Source: Adiantum capillus-veneris (lineage: Eukaryota; Streptophyta; Polypodiopsida; Polypodiales; Pteridaceae). From it: a stretch of DNA of 64,000 nucleotides. The position numbers were made by a program, and so were the translations under genes. This document shows positions 10,901 to 24,300 of the stretch, one piece after another (the first letter of the stretch is position 1; every line of letters starts with the position of its first letter). The notes beneath the pieces were generated by a model that saw only the letters and a program-made list of their open reading frames with translations, searched no databases and was not told the origin of the DNA. Location: assembly GCA_014529385.2 (NCBI GenBank), contig CM043968.1, forward strand, positions 28,977,513 through 29,041,512, read 5' to 3'.

Positions 10901-13900
10901 TGGCTACCAGGTATACTACTCTTGCTTCAGCTTCTGCCTTCCTTTTTTGTCTAATAAACTTTGCAGCTTATGGTAATGTGCGTCTGATATCATCTAGTTC
11001 TATAGTCAATTTTTGAATCCTAATTTAAGAAAACATGATGTTTTGGTATAGGTGGGCTCAATTTTTATTTGATTAAACTATGTGTGCTATGAAGTTCTAT
11101 ACAATATCAATTTGGTACTATACATTATCAATTTTGGTATTGTAAATCACCATTATTGAGATTGTATGATCCCGCGTATACATTTTTAACAGTAACTTGA
11201 TAAATTTCTATAAAAATTGCATGGATGTACATAGCACTTATATGTATTTTCCTGATAAAGAGTGAGAGGGCATGTGTAAGTGGATTTTGTCTTTCCACAT
11301 TACAAGTTTTTTAAAAAATGGAAAAATATTCTCAGCTAACTAGATCTAACTACAATGAAGGACGTGAATGAGGAATATGGGTTGAGCCTTGAAGGAGTGC
11401 TTCCAAAGAATCTCAATGACTATGATCTCCCCATCAATTAGTGGCTCACACACAAGCACTAAAAAAAATCAAATTTCTTTGGTCGAATGATCGTAGACTT
11501 TTGTATTACAAAATTTATCAAGCCCCCTCCATCATGTGGTGAAATATAAAGTAAGTTTGTGCGGTGCTATGCTTATGAAAGGTGACATGTAGCCACAAAA
11601 AACCCTAAAGCGCATAAGGTGGTATGGGCCCACTTTGGCAAAATTGTGTTGAATGTGTGTAGCAGCAGGATCACAACGTCGAAGAAAAAGATGAAACCTG
11701 AGCTATGGAGGTCTCTCCCATCATGAAAAGAAGGCTCACATAACCCCAAAGTGGTAGCAACATATGACTAGCTAATTATGCTACTAAGTTTGAGGCAATT
11801 ATTCAAATAATGCCTTGGAAGACTCCGGCTACCATGACAAGGCTGACAAAATTGAGGGGTGCTACCAAGAAAAAGAAAGAGACTTTGCCGAGATATGAAG
11901 GCTTTGACCCTATGGAAAAGAGGATCAAGGATGATATGGTTTCATATGAAGCACAAATTCTTAAGTTACAATAGCAAAGCTTTGTTAACGTTGAAGAGAT
12001 AAGGGAGGTAGACGCTGATTTGGGAGCAAGTCAATGCATCTTCCGGTGACTTGCTATCGGTGAAAACATCCAAAGGCTTGAAGAAGAGGTTTAAAAGCAA
12101 CAAGTATTCTATCTAAGGACTTTGTTATGGTGGTTTCGAAATATAGCTTGTCATGTTGGTGGTATTAGTTTCTAGTGTACACAGTGGTACATTTCCTTTG
12201 GTAGTGCTTGGTAGGTTGTAGCCCTACTTGATAGTCAGTTTTGGTAGTTTTGAGAGTTCTATGACCTAGTTTTGAAAGTATTGGTAATGTTGATAGTCTT
12301 ACTAGATTTGCAATATATTGGTAATGTTGATAGTCTTATTAGATTTGCAATATTGCTAGTTTTGACAAATTTTCTTCTTTTGATAGTTTTTATAGTGTTT
12401 ACAGCTTTAGTTGTTTTGAAGGTTTGGATAGTTTTAGTAGTTTTGGTAGTTTTGAGAGATTTTATAGTTTTGGTGGTTTTGAAAGTTTTGGTATTTTGGA
12501 AAAATTCCGCAGTTTTGGTAGTTCAACCAAAAATGCATGAAGATTGGATATTTGTAGACTATCTTAGTAAAAACTTGGCATAATACATCAATGCCTTGAA
12601 AAGATCTGCAAGCAAAAAAAAAAACTCTATGGAAATCATGTCTTCTTATGAGAAGCAAAATAATGGTTTGTAAATTCATGGCATCATTGCCAAATGCAAG
12701 ATTGTAGAGGATAAGCCCTTGGCGACAGTATTGTGACTCATACTCACCTTAATTATACAGTAAATGTATAACACATTGCCCATAACCGGTGGAGTGGGGC
12801 ATGTAAAGCACCATCTTATGGTACTAAAAGGAATGGAAGTCTACTATATTGTTGATGTATGATGTAAAGAACAATTAGTGTCCCCAATATAGATTTCATC
12901 CAACGTGTGGGTGATGGAAGATTCACTCATGAATGGATGCTTGGCCTTCTTTGCATGCCCTTCTGTATGTTGAAGCATAGCAAATGGCAAAGAAACCCTT
13001 TTATCGAGGGGTGGATACAACACCCAGTTAACATGACCTCAAAATAGAAAACGGCTCATTGTGCTACTATTGCGATTGCATTCTGAGAGGATTCAAAAGA
13101 GAAACGTGAAGACGGTAGGGTGTAGAGGCCATATCAAGTTTGGCTGCTTCAAAAGAATAAATTGACCTACAGACTAAGGCAATCCACTTTGATATCATAT
13201 GTGCTACAAACTATCTTAGTCAACTCTGACTTAACTTGCTCGTAGCCGATATGGCACTAGTGTTCAAAGATGGCACCAATGGCATGTCTCATGCAAAGAA
13301 GGATCAAAAGGATGCTCTAATAACACTTTGAAAAACATGGCACCTTGGCGATGCCCTCCACCTCTCTAGAAACACACCCTAAAGCCCCACCCAACCTCCC
13401 TTATATATATGACCTTGCCTCTACATGAAGGGCCCCTATACTTATGTGTGACAATTGGAATAGAAGCTCCCTAGCCCCTACTCATAGACTTCTAGCTTAT
13501 TGACTCTTAGCCCTTATGACCTTTGTCTTGACAATTGCTTTGTTGGGAGATACCTAAGTGAAGGATAAGGTGATTCGTTGAAAGACATAACCAAAAGTAG
13601 GTATTTGGACTTGTCAATGAGAAGATCGAATAATTAAAGTTGATAGTTACAAGGGAAAATCATAAGCATGTCATTATACAAAAAGAAGTAATGAGGTTTG
13701 AATGAATCATTTATTTATTAGTACAAAAGAACTTGCATTAGCCATAGCATAAATTAATTATGTCTTAGAAATACTATACAGGTTCAAGAGTTGCCTTCCA
13801 TTTGATTGGATATTGGTAAATTATTATTTTGGGTGCATTCCAACTTCCGATCTACCAACTTAAGGCTAAGCACCAAGTGCTATTTTGGCTAAGCTGGCCT

Positions 13901-14050
13901 TCCCATTAGCATCACAAGTGTCTTCCTTATCAAGACTAGCAGTTTTGCAAGGATTACATATCAAAGCGTTTCTTTTAAATTTTTTGAGTTGTTTCTAGAA
14001 GGGATGTAACAAAGAATTAAAGCAACTTTTGAAGAAATATATCTAAAAAT
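10901..14050. other. no gene seen; AT-rich intergenic sequence
   Basis: No supported coding sequence. The stretch holds a simple TAGTTTTG-like array near 12.2-12.5 kb, listed separately. Near 13.4-13.5 kb a short passage ending in 'agccc..tatgacc.ttg' resembles passages near 50.5 and 51.1 kb (reverse or same strand) and may be a scattered repeat. Nothing else was recognised. Confidence 0.4.
12230..12530 (+). repeat. imperfect short tandem array, TTTTGGTAGT-like, with a 37-bp duplication
   Basis: The sequence repeats variants of a 9-10 base TTTTGGTAG word many times. Inside it, 12281-12317 and 12318-12354 are two nearly identical 37-base units (ATTGGTAATGTTGATAGTCT start), differing by about one or two bases. 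Long open frames on either strand here (for example a valine/leucine-rich one at 12272-12583) are products of the repeat and not genes. Confidence 0.75.
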
Positions 14051-14059
14051 CTTGCACAA

Positions 14060-15210
14060 AGAATTTGATTTGATGTGCAAGGGCTTCATCAATGGAGCAA
14101 AAGTTTGGGGTTCTTAGCAAATGAAGTGGTCATTGTTGCAAATAATCAAAAGGCATTATGACTTAATGCTCAATCACTTGCTTACGATGTAGTCTCACAT
14201 ATTGCAAAACAAGTTTGGGATGCTTTCGATCGAGAGTTTGACACTACATCTAAGAGCTATAAGACAAACTTGTTAATGCAAATTTACAAGAAAGATGATA
14301 GTCTCTTGTTGCGCATCTCAACAAGTTCAAAGCATTAAAAAAATAGCTGTTAGGTGGGCATAAGCAAAGTCATGATGATGAAGCAAATAGTCGTTCTTCT
14401 CAAAAGTGTGGACAAGCCACCCTTCAATGTGCTAGTGTCCACCTTACAAAATATGAACGATAAATTTAAAGTGGCGAAAGCGACTCTCTTGGAGTATGAT
14501 TCACAACATTGTGTAGAACCAGAAGCACCAATGACAATTGTAGCGACCAGAGACATAGTATTTTACAATTGAGCAAGATTTAGAGAAGGTAGAACACCAA
14601 AATTCTAGGAAGAAGATGAGGTCAACAAAGAAGTCAAATAATTTGTAACATATGTGGAGGTCACGTCACATTGCTAGAGATTGTTTTGAGCAGAAGAAGC
14701 ACCCACCAAAGATGTACGTGGAAAGAGGAAGAACAACTTTTTGGTAGAATGTTTAGGATTTTATTCCTCGTTGTATGTTATATTACACCTGTCAAGGCTC
14801 AAGCCATCCATTGTAGAGTTGTAGCTCTAGTGCACCATGGGCGTGCTACACTATTAGAAGAGTAGGTGTAAAGGACATGAATGTGAAAAGATCATATCTT
14901 TTGGGTGTTTTTTTTTTGGGTGAAGGGGGGGGGGGGGGGGATTTGTGACAAATGAAAGTGTGGGAGCATTCTCTTAGTAAGAGGTTAGGTTTTGTGATGT
15001 AATCGCTTATGCCAAAACGTGATGTAGTGTCAAGACGTGGTTGTATGGAGAGGCCTATTTAAGAGGCCAAGCTCTATGGACGTGTGTGAGTTTTTTTGAG
15101 TCATTTGGTAAGATTCTACATACTCTTCTACTTGTGATGATCGTCTTCATTGAGAATGTTGTTTTCTCTCCCTCCATGACCTTGCACTAACAAAAGCAAG
15201 TGTAGAAAAT
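14060..15210 (+). mobile_element. copia-like gag remnant followed by LTR-like sequence
   Basis: Between about 14130 and 14560 the plus strand encodes, with frameshifts, copia gag-type sequence: VVSHIAKQVWDAFDREFDT, SYKTNLLMQIY and FNVLVSTLQNMNDKF. Near 14650-14710 there is a damaged zinc-knuckle-like segment. There is no protease, integrase or RT. A G run (14925-14940) serves as a purine tract, and TGTGACAAATG at 14944 could start an LTR. A TATA-like CTATTTAAGAGG lies near 15055. This would be a heavily deleted element. The gag part is fairly clear; the LTR is inferred. Confidence 0.5.
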
Positions 15211-18121
15211 CAAATGGTAGCGTACTAGCATTGAGGTGGATAGTTTTTAAGAGATCAAGAGTGAGATAGAAAGTGTATATAGTTGAAAAGATGCAAGAGC
15301 TATTTCATTCCTCACTTAGAAATGACAGTATGAGGATTTTATATGGCATGTAGGAGTCATGTGTTGCCATCAAGTCATAAACTTCTAGGCTCACTTTGGA
15401 CCTCATACATGCACCCACCGCTACCTACTTTTAAGTCATAGTTTATCCCTAGATAATTTGGGCTAGGATTGGTCTACATTGTAGTTTTATTCCTAACACC
15501 CCTTAACGCCCAATGTGAAAATGTCCCCCCTGCCCCCCACCCCCCCACAGATTAACGATATTAAGGATGATCCAAGGTGGACAAGATTGATCCATAAGTC
15601 TAGGTTGAACTTGATTATGCGAAGGAATATATCAAATGAGATCATTTTCTTATTGGTAGGCCTTGCCTTGAGTACTCAAACCCTTCCAATTTGATTTTAC
15701 AACCAATCAAGAACCAATGAAGTAGTTGGATTGGTGAGTATGACATAAATTTAACAAGCGCTACGTCATAAAATAGTAAGCACTGCAATGCCAAAATCAA
15801 ATCACTTGCGGACAAACGAGATGATCTAAAACCTCGGAAGACATCCATAAGTTGCAATTGATTTCAAGAGGTATAAAAGCCCTATCAATTCTTGATTCAT
15901 GTTTAAACTCCCATAGAAAACAATTTAAACGGTTGAAAGCATTGGTATACACATGGTAGCAAAGCGCTCTTCAAATGCTAACGAATAGGAGTGTTTTTAC
16001 ACTGATGAGGCTCTATTTAATCTTCTCTCTTTAATATATTTGCCTCATGTTCTTTCCCTTTAATGGTAAGCATAGGAAGGCTAGGATTCCCTATTGAGCA
16101 TGTACATCCAGCATGGTATCTCATAGCCATAGCACTCAAAAGCAAAATCAATGTAATTCCATGAGAGATCCCTTAAATTCACATTTGAGGATTACCTAAG
16201 ATTACAAGAATTGATGAAAACAAAAATTATGTTCCAAAGTAATGAGTGACTAATGATTCTGCAAAGTAGTTGGCTCCCTTACCAGAGAAGATGGAAACAC
16301 AAACAAATCCCTAAAGTGAACTGAGGACCTATCACATGTGCCCAATTCCATGTGTAACGTGGTGATACGAGAGAGGGAAATAGATTGATAAACAAGAAAA
16401 TACAGAGTACACATGAAATAGAGAATCTGTAATGATGTAAGATGATGATTACAAGAAGAGCATCACTCGTGTCCTAACCTCCCGACCACCCCCAAACTCT
16501 CTTAATCACAATCTCGATCACAATCACACTCAAATCTCAATTACAATCATGCACCTCCGCTGAGTGTAGAGATAGCCTCCCCAAATAGGTAACTGGAAAG
16601 CAACTATTTTTGTGGTCGAGCTCATCTTTAACAAAGCGAGTGAAAATAGGCTCAGAAAGAGGCAACCTCCACACCAACATTAAGACGGCTCTAAAAATAT
16701 TTTGTGCGGGCGAATCAATATAATATAGAAAACTTTTTTTTTTTGCCATTTTCACCGGCTGGTGCTGCCAAATGCCTCCTAATCTGTTTGAGACCGTCTT
16801 GTCTCATCGAGCTCTTCGATAATCGTGTGATGCGAAAAAATCATATCATACTTGGAATTGACCGAAAGCTCACCTGCAAGTTGATAATTTCTACAAAACG
16901 ATGCAAAAACAACAATTTTCAACTTATTCCTTGTTCTATGGTCTGAAACGAGCATCGGAGAAAAAACCTGGAAAAACTCAAAAGCAGCAATATTTTTTCT
17001 CGCATTTAGGGTTAGTTCCAACCCTACCATTCTAAAAACTAGCTCCCAAGAAATGTCCCAGGTCGAAATTCGTAACTTTATGAGAACAATCAAAATAAAT
17101 CCCTAGACTCTAGAAAAACTCTAAAATGCCCAATTTTGCTTCAAATAAAAGTCATGGCAAATCTCTGCAAAAATAAGTCCTATTACACGATGATATTCCA
17201 GCAACATAAGTTGACTACAATAACACCACTGCTAGAATCACTAGAACTATAGAGGCCACACATCCGTAGGGCCACACTGAGAGAATCTCTCATGCACCAC
17301 CCGAGTAGCTTGTAGGAGGAAGTTACAAAAGAATCCTCTTGTAAGATCTATCACATTCATCTCTTTTGCCACTCATTGAGGAATTATTGCAACAAGCGCC
17401 CAAGAGACTCACAAATAAGTGTTCACTAGAAGAGTTGGTGACGGCCAGGGCACTTCATAAACAACAAAATCCAAGATGTCCGCTTCTGATTATGACCCAC
17501 TTTTGAATATACGAATGTAATATAGTGCTTTTAACCCCCAACAAGAAAAAGCACATCATTAAGCAACCCCCCCACCTTGAGTGCCCAAACCCCCAACCCT
17601 CTATTCACTTATAAAATAAAATAAAAAACGAAACCCTTGGAACGATGGCAATACTATGCCCATTTTCAAAGACAATGCAATCATGTCAGTCTACATAAGC
17701 TAGAATTTGAATCCCCAGAAAACTACTCATGAGCATGACTGACTCATCTGTGGTGCATACCTCAAATCAGGCACAACTGTCATCTTCTTGAGCTTCACCC
17801 GAATTGCCAGAACAATTATTATTGCAATAAGCAGTAAACAGTCACCAAGATGCAAAAAGAGAAGCGGTATGAAAAAGTACTCTTCTTTAAATTAAGAATC
17901 CAAGATTATCTAAACACAACCTAAAACACAAACACGACCTACAAAACTTGGGGGGCTTGTCACGGCACCCTCCCACAACAAGCCTTTAGCTGAAGCCTTC
18001 TTTCACATACACTCATGCACTCGTGAACGAGTGAGACCTTTGCAATGAACCATCAAAGAAAGTGTAATGTTCAGATTTCTTAACTGACCAAGCTGCTCTT
18101 CCTCTATAAAAATATACTTTG
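15211..18121. other. no gene seen; intergenic and 3' flank of eIF3i
   Basis: Small frames on both strands (for example around 16.5-17.1 kb) show no recognisable domain and overlap each other on opposite strands. A C-rich stretch lies at about 15525-15550. The last few hundred bases probably include the 3' UTR of the minus-strand eIF3i gene; no clear polyadenylation signal was fixed. Confidence 0.4.
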
Positions 18122-19162
18122 TTACACTCTGATATTGAAATAATCAGCATCGAAATGATGCACGCGTACATAACCATCTTCACCTCCACTTGAGAAACTG
18201 TTCAATTTACGGGAAAAAGGCAAAAAACATCACGACAAAATTGTATACTCAAATGAACAAGAAGATAAACTTTTCCGATTGGTGCATACCCTCTGCCGTC
18301 AGGATTAAAAGCGAGAGCATTGATTGGACCAAAATGCCCTTTGACTCCACCAATCTCTTCTGTATAAACCTGTCAGCCGCATTCATAAAACATTATACTT
18401 CCCAAAAACAGATTATGAAGAACTTTCGTGAAGTAGACGCGAACCTTGTGATAGAAAGTAGCCTCAAATTTGCCTGCTCTTCGATCACTAGTTGTCACTT
18501 GTGAAGCTTCTTGGCCTCCACCAATAACCACCTGCGTTAGGAAAAATTAAGTGGCAACCAAAATGGCATCTAGCTTTTGTTCGAAACAGGTTACCTCTCC
18601 AACTGTATGAGATGCCTATTAGATTTAGCAGCAAAATATGTATGAGCGTGAAAAACCTTAAAAAATTGCTGTCATAAATACTCTGCAAGAGTAAAAAAGA
18701 ATGTTCTTCAACTAGGTTCACACATGAGCAGACCAATCAAACTTAACACACAACTGTCATACTAAGGCTCCCAGTCCAGTACATGATGAGCAATGTTTAC
18801 CCTCAAAATCATTTCCATAGGTGGGCAGGGAACAAAAGAGGTGAAAATGACCATGCATAACATTCAAGGGTGCTCACTTTCATTTATGCATCGATTAAGA
18901 TATAGATTCAGCTCTCAAATTTAGAAAGTGCAAACATGGTGTAATACCAACAAGTGCCTTCAAAAGTTCAAGAAAACTTGCACCCATCTTTAACCAAGGT
19001 CAACAGATCATTGAACCTTCAGAAGCAAAAACAGGGAAGATTAATTTGCTTGTAGGTCAATGGGTTCCCATTTCACAGATGTACTAGGAAATGCCCTAGC
19101 ACCACTTCTTTGGTGTGTGAAACCTCAAGCCACTGATATAGCTGTGTGTGTCCTTTCAGCGC

Positions 19163-19193
<31 letters not shown>

Positions 19194-21506
19194 ACGCGCG
19201 CACACAAAAAAAAAACCTGCTTGAAACAACAAAAGTCTCTGCGCAATGAATCTGTTTCGCTCAAAAGTGTTGTTTTTCAAATGGCAATACCACCAATACA
19301 TTTAACTGGTAACATATTCAAATGAAGCAGCTTCAAAATCCTCCTAACTTCAAGCTCAACACGCTTCTCTCATCTCCTTTTATCACATCATCAAATCTAG
19401 ACACTATCTAGTATCGAGTCTAAGGATGTCTACATAAGCTTGAATCTCATCAATTGGGTAACCCTAGGTTCTCTACCCAACTAGCTAGAGGAAAATCCTG
19501 AAAATGAACATAAACTTCAGGAGACAGTCATTAATCGCAAAGCCACCATCCAAGTCAAATTAAAGCCATTAGGAGCCCTGAAAATATATACAAGAGCCGC
19601 TCTTATGATTAACCACTGATTGCTGCCTTGAATAATCACTAGAGAATGTACATGTTTAGACATTCTTATCTTCCATTCAATTTGTCCTTGTAGAGAGGAA
19701 GATGAACCCACAACCCCCAAGGATTTGTGAGCCCAAACACCGGCACATTTCTGTCTAGAAAACTTTGCAAACATGGATTTCTGACTAAGCTTAAGAATAT
19801 GGAAAAACTTACATGATCAAGTACTGGAGAAATGGCGACAGCATTCACTGGTCGTTCAGCTGCATATGTCTTCAAAAGTTTCAACGTTCTAATATCCCAA
19901 AGCTATGAAAGGACAGTGAAAACAACATTCAGTGGCAAATAGCATCCAAGGAACAGAAAAAAACAAAAAATATATAATAGATCCATAAGTAGTTATCTTG
20001 CATGTATACATGATATGAACGACATAAACCATTTACATTCAAGAAAAACCTGCTCCTCTTAGAAGCAATTACACAATACCTTTGCAGTTTTATCACTAGA
20101 TCCAGTGATAAAATGAGAGCCATCTGCAGATTTTGCTAAAGAAGTAATATTTTTGGTATGACAACCATCAGGATCATTCTCTTTAAGCAACTTTCCTGTC
20201 TGCAACAACAGAACTTGCACAATGTAAATCTTTAGATAAGTCACATATAAACAGAAATTAGATTGTGTCTTAATGTGAGACAAAATTAGGGTCACAAGCA
20301 ACTGAGACATGCAGCAATTGACAAAAATTGTTGGCCGCAGTCATTTATACATAAAGACTTAAGAGCTGCGAGCACTAGCATATTTGCCAAGCAACCCATT
20401 TCTTCAACGAAAGATCTTGGGGAAATTTTTCTGGAACCTCGCATTTCTTTGAGGACCAAAAAACTCTTTTAATTGGTTGCTATCTATACTATGCGGCATA
20501 CAAGTTTCAAGTAAGCCATGAGTTCTCTAGCTCATCGTACACCTAGCAATGTGCAGTTTCAATGTATATATGTTAACAGTTAGCATGAAATTTTGACAGA
20601 AACTCTCAAATGGCGTTTCAGACATGGACCAAAACCTTAACCTGTGTATACTTAACAGCTGCCACAGAAGCAGAAGTAAAGCTCTACTAGCAAACTATAA
20701 AAGGACGAAACTTGAGCTCTTAACTTCAAGGCCGTGTTTAGTCCCTTAACAAAGAAAGGAACTTCATACAAAAAGGCTTCGATAACAACCTGTGCATCCC
20801 AAATGCGGACAACCGCATCTTCACCTGCACTGATGATGGTTTTGTTAAGCGGTCCCCAAACAGCCCTGTTGATCCTCCCTTGAGGGCCGGTGATGATCAG
20901 CGCGGACTCACTACTCTCTGTGCAAGAATCAAGAAGAGCTCCTAAGCTAGAGAAATTAGGAGTCCTCAGAGAAAGCCACACTGTAAAGTTAATGCGGTTA
21001 CCTTTTAAGCGGTCCCTTTCAACTCTTTTCACATGTATAGCTGATGGTGCTCCCATAAAAGGATCTGTGGTGATTACAGCAAGTTTGTCACCAATGGCAA
21101 AATCCACTGCTCTTGCTGGAGATCCAAAAGCAAAAGAATGAAGCTGAGCGCCAGTTTCTACATCCCACAACTTCACCGTCTGATCTGCCGATCCTGTTAT
21201 CAACCTTCTTGTATCTCCTGCACATTGGAACAGACATGATTAAGACCTGGAAACATCCAAGACACCACTTGTATCTCTTTGATTGGAGGGAGACTGCTGC
21301 AAAATTTCCCGTCCTATCTGACAACCTTTGACATACATAAAAGGCCTTTCACCGTGTCCTCACAAAGGAACCCTCCAAACAAGAAATTCACAAACAGAGA
21401 CATGATAAACGAAGCTCACAATCCACAAGATGGAGATTTCGAGGGGTTAACACTGCTTTCATTTAAGGAAGCAATGAGTCGTTATTCAAACATTGCGGAA
21501 TCGAAC

Positions 21507-21560
<54 letters not shown>

Positions 21561-21786
21561 GTTATATTCACGTGCTCATACAAAAAAGGATGAGCAGCTT
21601 ACTTGAGACATCACAACACCAGACAGCTCCATTGTGCCCTTTGTATGTACCAATTCGCTCGCCATTGTGAGCATACCAAACATTGGGTGTATGATCCTTA
21701 GCGCAGGAAAAAAGCAGATCCCCGTCCCTGTTATACTTCAAGAAGGTTAGCGGCCTCTCATGGCCCTTCAATAAAATGGGCCTCAT
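18122..21786 (-). CDS. eIF3I (TIF3I): eukaryotic translation initiation factor 3 subunit I (WD40), 8 exons
   Basis: eIF3i is a seven-bladed WD40 protein of the cytoplasmic eIF3 complex that helps load the 40S subunit at translation start. Exons on the minus strand: 21786-21603, 21217-21002, 20917-20790, 20199-20080, 19902-19813, 18531-18445, 18369-18290 and 18197-18122. All seven introns are GT-AG and every phase matches. The total is 981 bases, or 326 aa plus stop, close to the about 328 aa of plant homologues. The start [19 protein letters not shown] is the family's N-terminus; [17 protein letters not shown] and [19 protein letters not shown] are hallmark blocks; the end reads [10 protein letters not shown]. 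No stop or frameshift was seen. Intron 1 has a 48-bp CT tract and intron 5 a 30-base C run. The coding sequence looks intact and under constraint, unlike all its surroundings. Confidence 0.96.
19162..19191. repeat. 30-base homopolymer C run in eIF3i intron 5
   Basis: Thirty consecutive C (G in the sense of the gene) followed by a CG-alternating segment (ACGCGCGCACAC). It is in the 1.28-kb intron between exons 5 and 6. It could form G-quadruplex structure in the pre-mRNA. The exact length may be affected by sequencing error. Confidence 0.9.
21509..21556. repeat. (CT)24 microsatellite in eIF3i intron 1
   Basis: An uninterrupted CT dinucleotide run of 48 bases in intron 1 of the minus-strand gene, so it is GA-rich in the transcript. 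It creates spurious serine/leucine frames. Confidence 0.97.
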
Positions 21787-24300
21787 TCTCTACGAACTTG
21801 GACACCTTCAGATTTATTCTCTCTTGCTGCGTAGAGTCAGCGAAGGACGGCTCTACAGCAGCTTGGCGATGGCGATGACGAAGCCGAAGTTTTGCGATGA
21901 TGACAGACGCACCCTTAGGTCTGCTGGAGTTCTTGAAAATTATTAGCTCCAAAGAGACAGTATGTGACAAGTCTTGCACACAAGTCCAGAGAGAGGGAGG
22001 GGGATTATTGACTTCAAATGTCGAATTTCAGCTATGGGATCAAATGAACTAGTCTTGCTTGGTGGGCATTGCTATAGACCATTATAGGACATGCGCCTAT
22101 TGACATCAAGCGTCTAGTAAACAAGTACAAAGTGCATTAGTGAAGTTTTAAAATGTAAATTGTACTATCGACTTGATAATCATGTATAGGTGTCATCTAA
22201 TTGTGTGAGCTAGAGGACAATGTTTGTGTGAAGCTACGTAAAAGCAATGAGAATAGTTAAACATTTTGTTTTGCAATGAAGTGTCATAGAGTGAAATGCT
22301 AAATATACAGTACACGTCATACAGAAGTGCCATACAAAAGTATGGTGGAGAGTTGGCACTGTGGTCTCTCCAAAAATTATAAGAAACGGAAGTCATGCAC
22401 TATCCTGTAGGATTTATATGTTGGACCAAGCAAACGTATAAGGCATAGGGAATTGGATGCACATAACAAACCTTGCAGTGTTGTCGAGTGGAGGCATGGT
22501 TGTGTACTCGAAACGTCCATTGTTGCGAATATATGTACTGAAAAGTCATCGTTAGAGTAACCTTTGTTTCTCTTTAAGTTAAGTCCATTTATCTCATGCT
22601 TTGTGTGTCACAAAAAATCCAACAAAATGGCTCAATCGTTAAGCTATGAATACGGAGCTGGCCGGTGCCTCGTTTTGTGTTTGGATTCTATACTTTACTA
22701 TTTATATTAAAAAATCAAGCTACTTAAAGTAACATTAACTTTGCATTCTACTAAAACCTAGCAGACATAACAGTGGGGCAGGCATGTGATGGTCGGCCAA
22801 GCTGGTGTGTAGGTATTTCATTAGGCAGAAGAAAAAAATAGCATCACAATTGTGACAAGTGGATGGACAGACATTCTTGGCTAGCTTTCGAGGCTCCGTC
22901 TAGCTGCAGGTGGTGAGCTTTGACGAGCAGCCTAATGGTATTAATATTATGGTTGAAAAGCTGTAGCATGAGGATGGTTTGGAAGCAAAGATCAACAAAG
23001 AGTTTGAAGACAACATACTTTTATTCTGACAAAGTGTAGCAGAGTTGAGCATGTCCTTGCGTAGAAGATTGAGAAGTAGGAATCCTTTGTAGAAACATAA
23101 TAGAGAATCATTGTACAATCCCTTCCTTTCGTTCATGAAGGCCGCAAGCCGCACAAAGGAGCCATGATCCTTGACACTTGAAACGCTAACTTGAGTTCCT
23201 GTGGTTGAGGCGTTTTTAAAGAGCTAGGGTTTTTATCATCTTGATCCCTCATGCTCTTGTCTCTGCATTCATCGTCGTCATCACTGTGAGTATCTCTATT
23301 GTATCTATCATTGCAATCAACATGTTCTTTAGTAGTCCTTCGATCACTATGTCCATGTGGCTAGGATCCCTTATATGTTTATCACGATCTCTTCGACCAT
23401 TGATAAAAATCTAAAAATAGAAAAGAAGAAGTCACTTCACAGATTGACCTGCCTTTTAATAAGTCTAAATAGCTCTCTTCTCCACTCCATTGGCTGATTA
23501 TTTGTTTTTAGAAAGCAAAAAACCAAGAAGCAACTCACACTCATGTGCGTGGAGTGTGTATCTTTTCTCTGTGACACTTGTGGTCAGCACGAAGCCCCTA
23601 AATCAAGGATTAGATCTCTAACTAGTGGATGTTGGAGGGCCATTTGGATGTGAGTTGGTTGATGACGTCGAGGCAACAGTCAAAGAGGAAGGCCTCCTTG
23701 CAGCGCTTCTGAGAGAGGTAGAGAGTGGAGGTAGGATTGAGAGCTTGAGCAAGACTGTTGCATTGAGTGTAGACGACCACGTTAAATTTGTGTACCACAC
23801 GTCTCTCTGCTTTGTACCGATGGGCGACCAACTTGAGCCCAAAATCTACGCAATGTGCTATTGTGCAAGCCTGGAAAGAGGGATCGTTAGCGTGAATGAT
23901 CTCGAGTTCTTGCTAATCATCAGTCTCTTTAGAATTTGTCACTATCTACACACACGAATGAGCATCAATTCCTAGCATAGGATGGCCATACAGATGCAAA
24001 TTATTGATGACAATATAATTGATCATTAGAGTCGTGTCCCGCGGGGGGTTTAACCACTCGAAGTTGGGTCACACACACAAATTTTGCATTAGGTATGGGG
24101 GAATCGATGACGCTTTGTAGCCGCTGTAATTTTTACAAAAATAGGCAAACTTTGTAGCGCTTTGCAGTGCATTCTGAAGAGCAACTGGCAGCTGTAGTCA
24201 AATGCCTATTTTCTTAAGTCCTCTTGAATGCCTAGCCACCTTTTACCTACATCTTCCAGTCATGGGCTTTTCTCATGGAGCATATATATGCAGCAACCAT
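21787..24300. other. 5' flank of eIF3i and intergenic sequence; no gene supported
   Basis: 21787-21980 probably contains the eIF3i 5' UTR and promoter. No other coding unit is supported. Around 23.62-23.98 kb there are overlapping frames on both strands (116 aa plus, 74 and 69 aa minus) without any domain I can name; none is called. Confidence 0.4.

Noticed and set aside
12272..12583. 103-aa hydrophobic frame that could look like a membrane protein
   Set aside because: It is produced by the TTTTGGTAGT-type tandem repeat; no start context or similarity supports a gene.
16537..17093. Frames of 72-104 aa on both strands
   Set aside because: They overlap antiparallel, lack motifs and lie in AT-rich intergenic sequence.
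20890..21331. Plus-strand frames of 83 and 72 aa
   Set aside because: They are antisense shadows of eIF3i exons 2 and 3.
23618..23975. Overlapping frames of 116 aa (+) and 74/69 aa (-)
   Set aside because: No domain, no splice or start support, and frames exist on both strands at once; left as intergenic.
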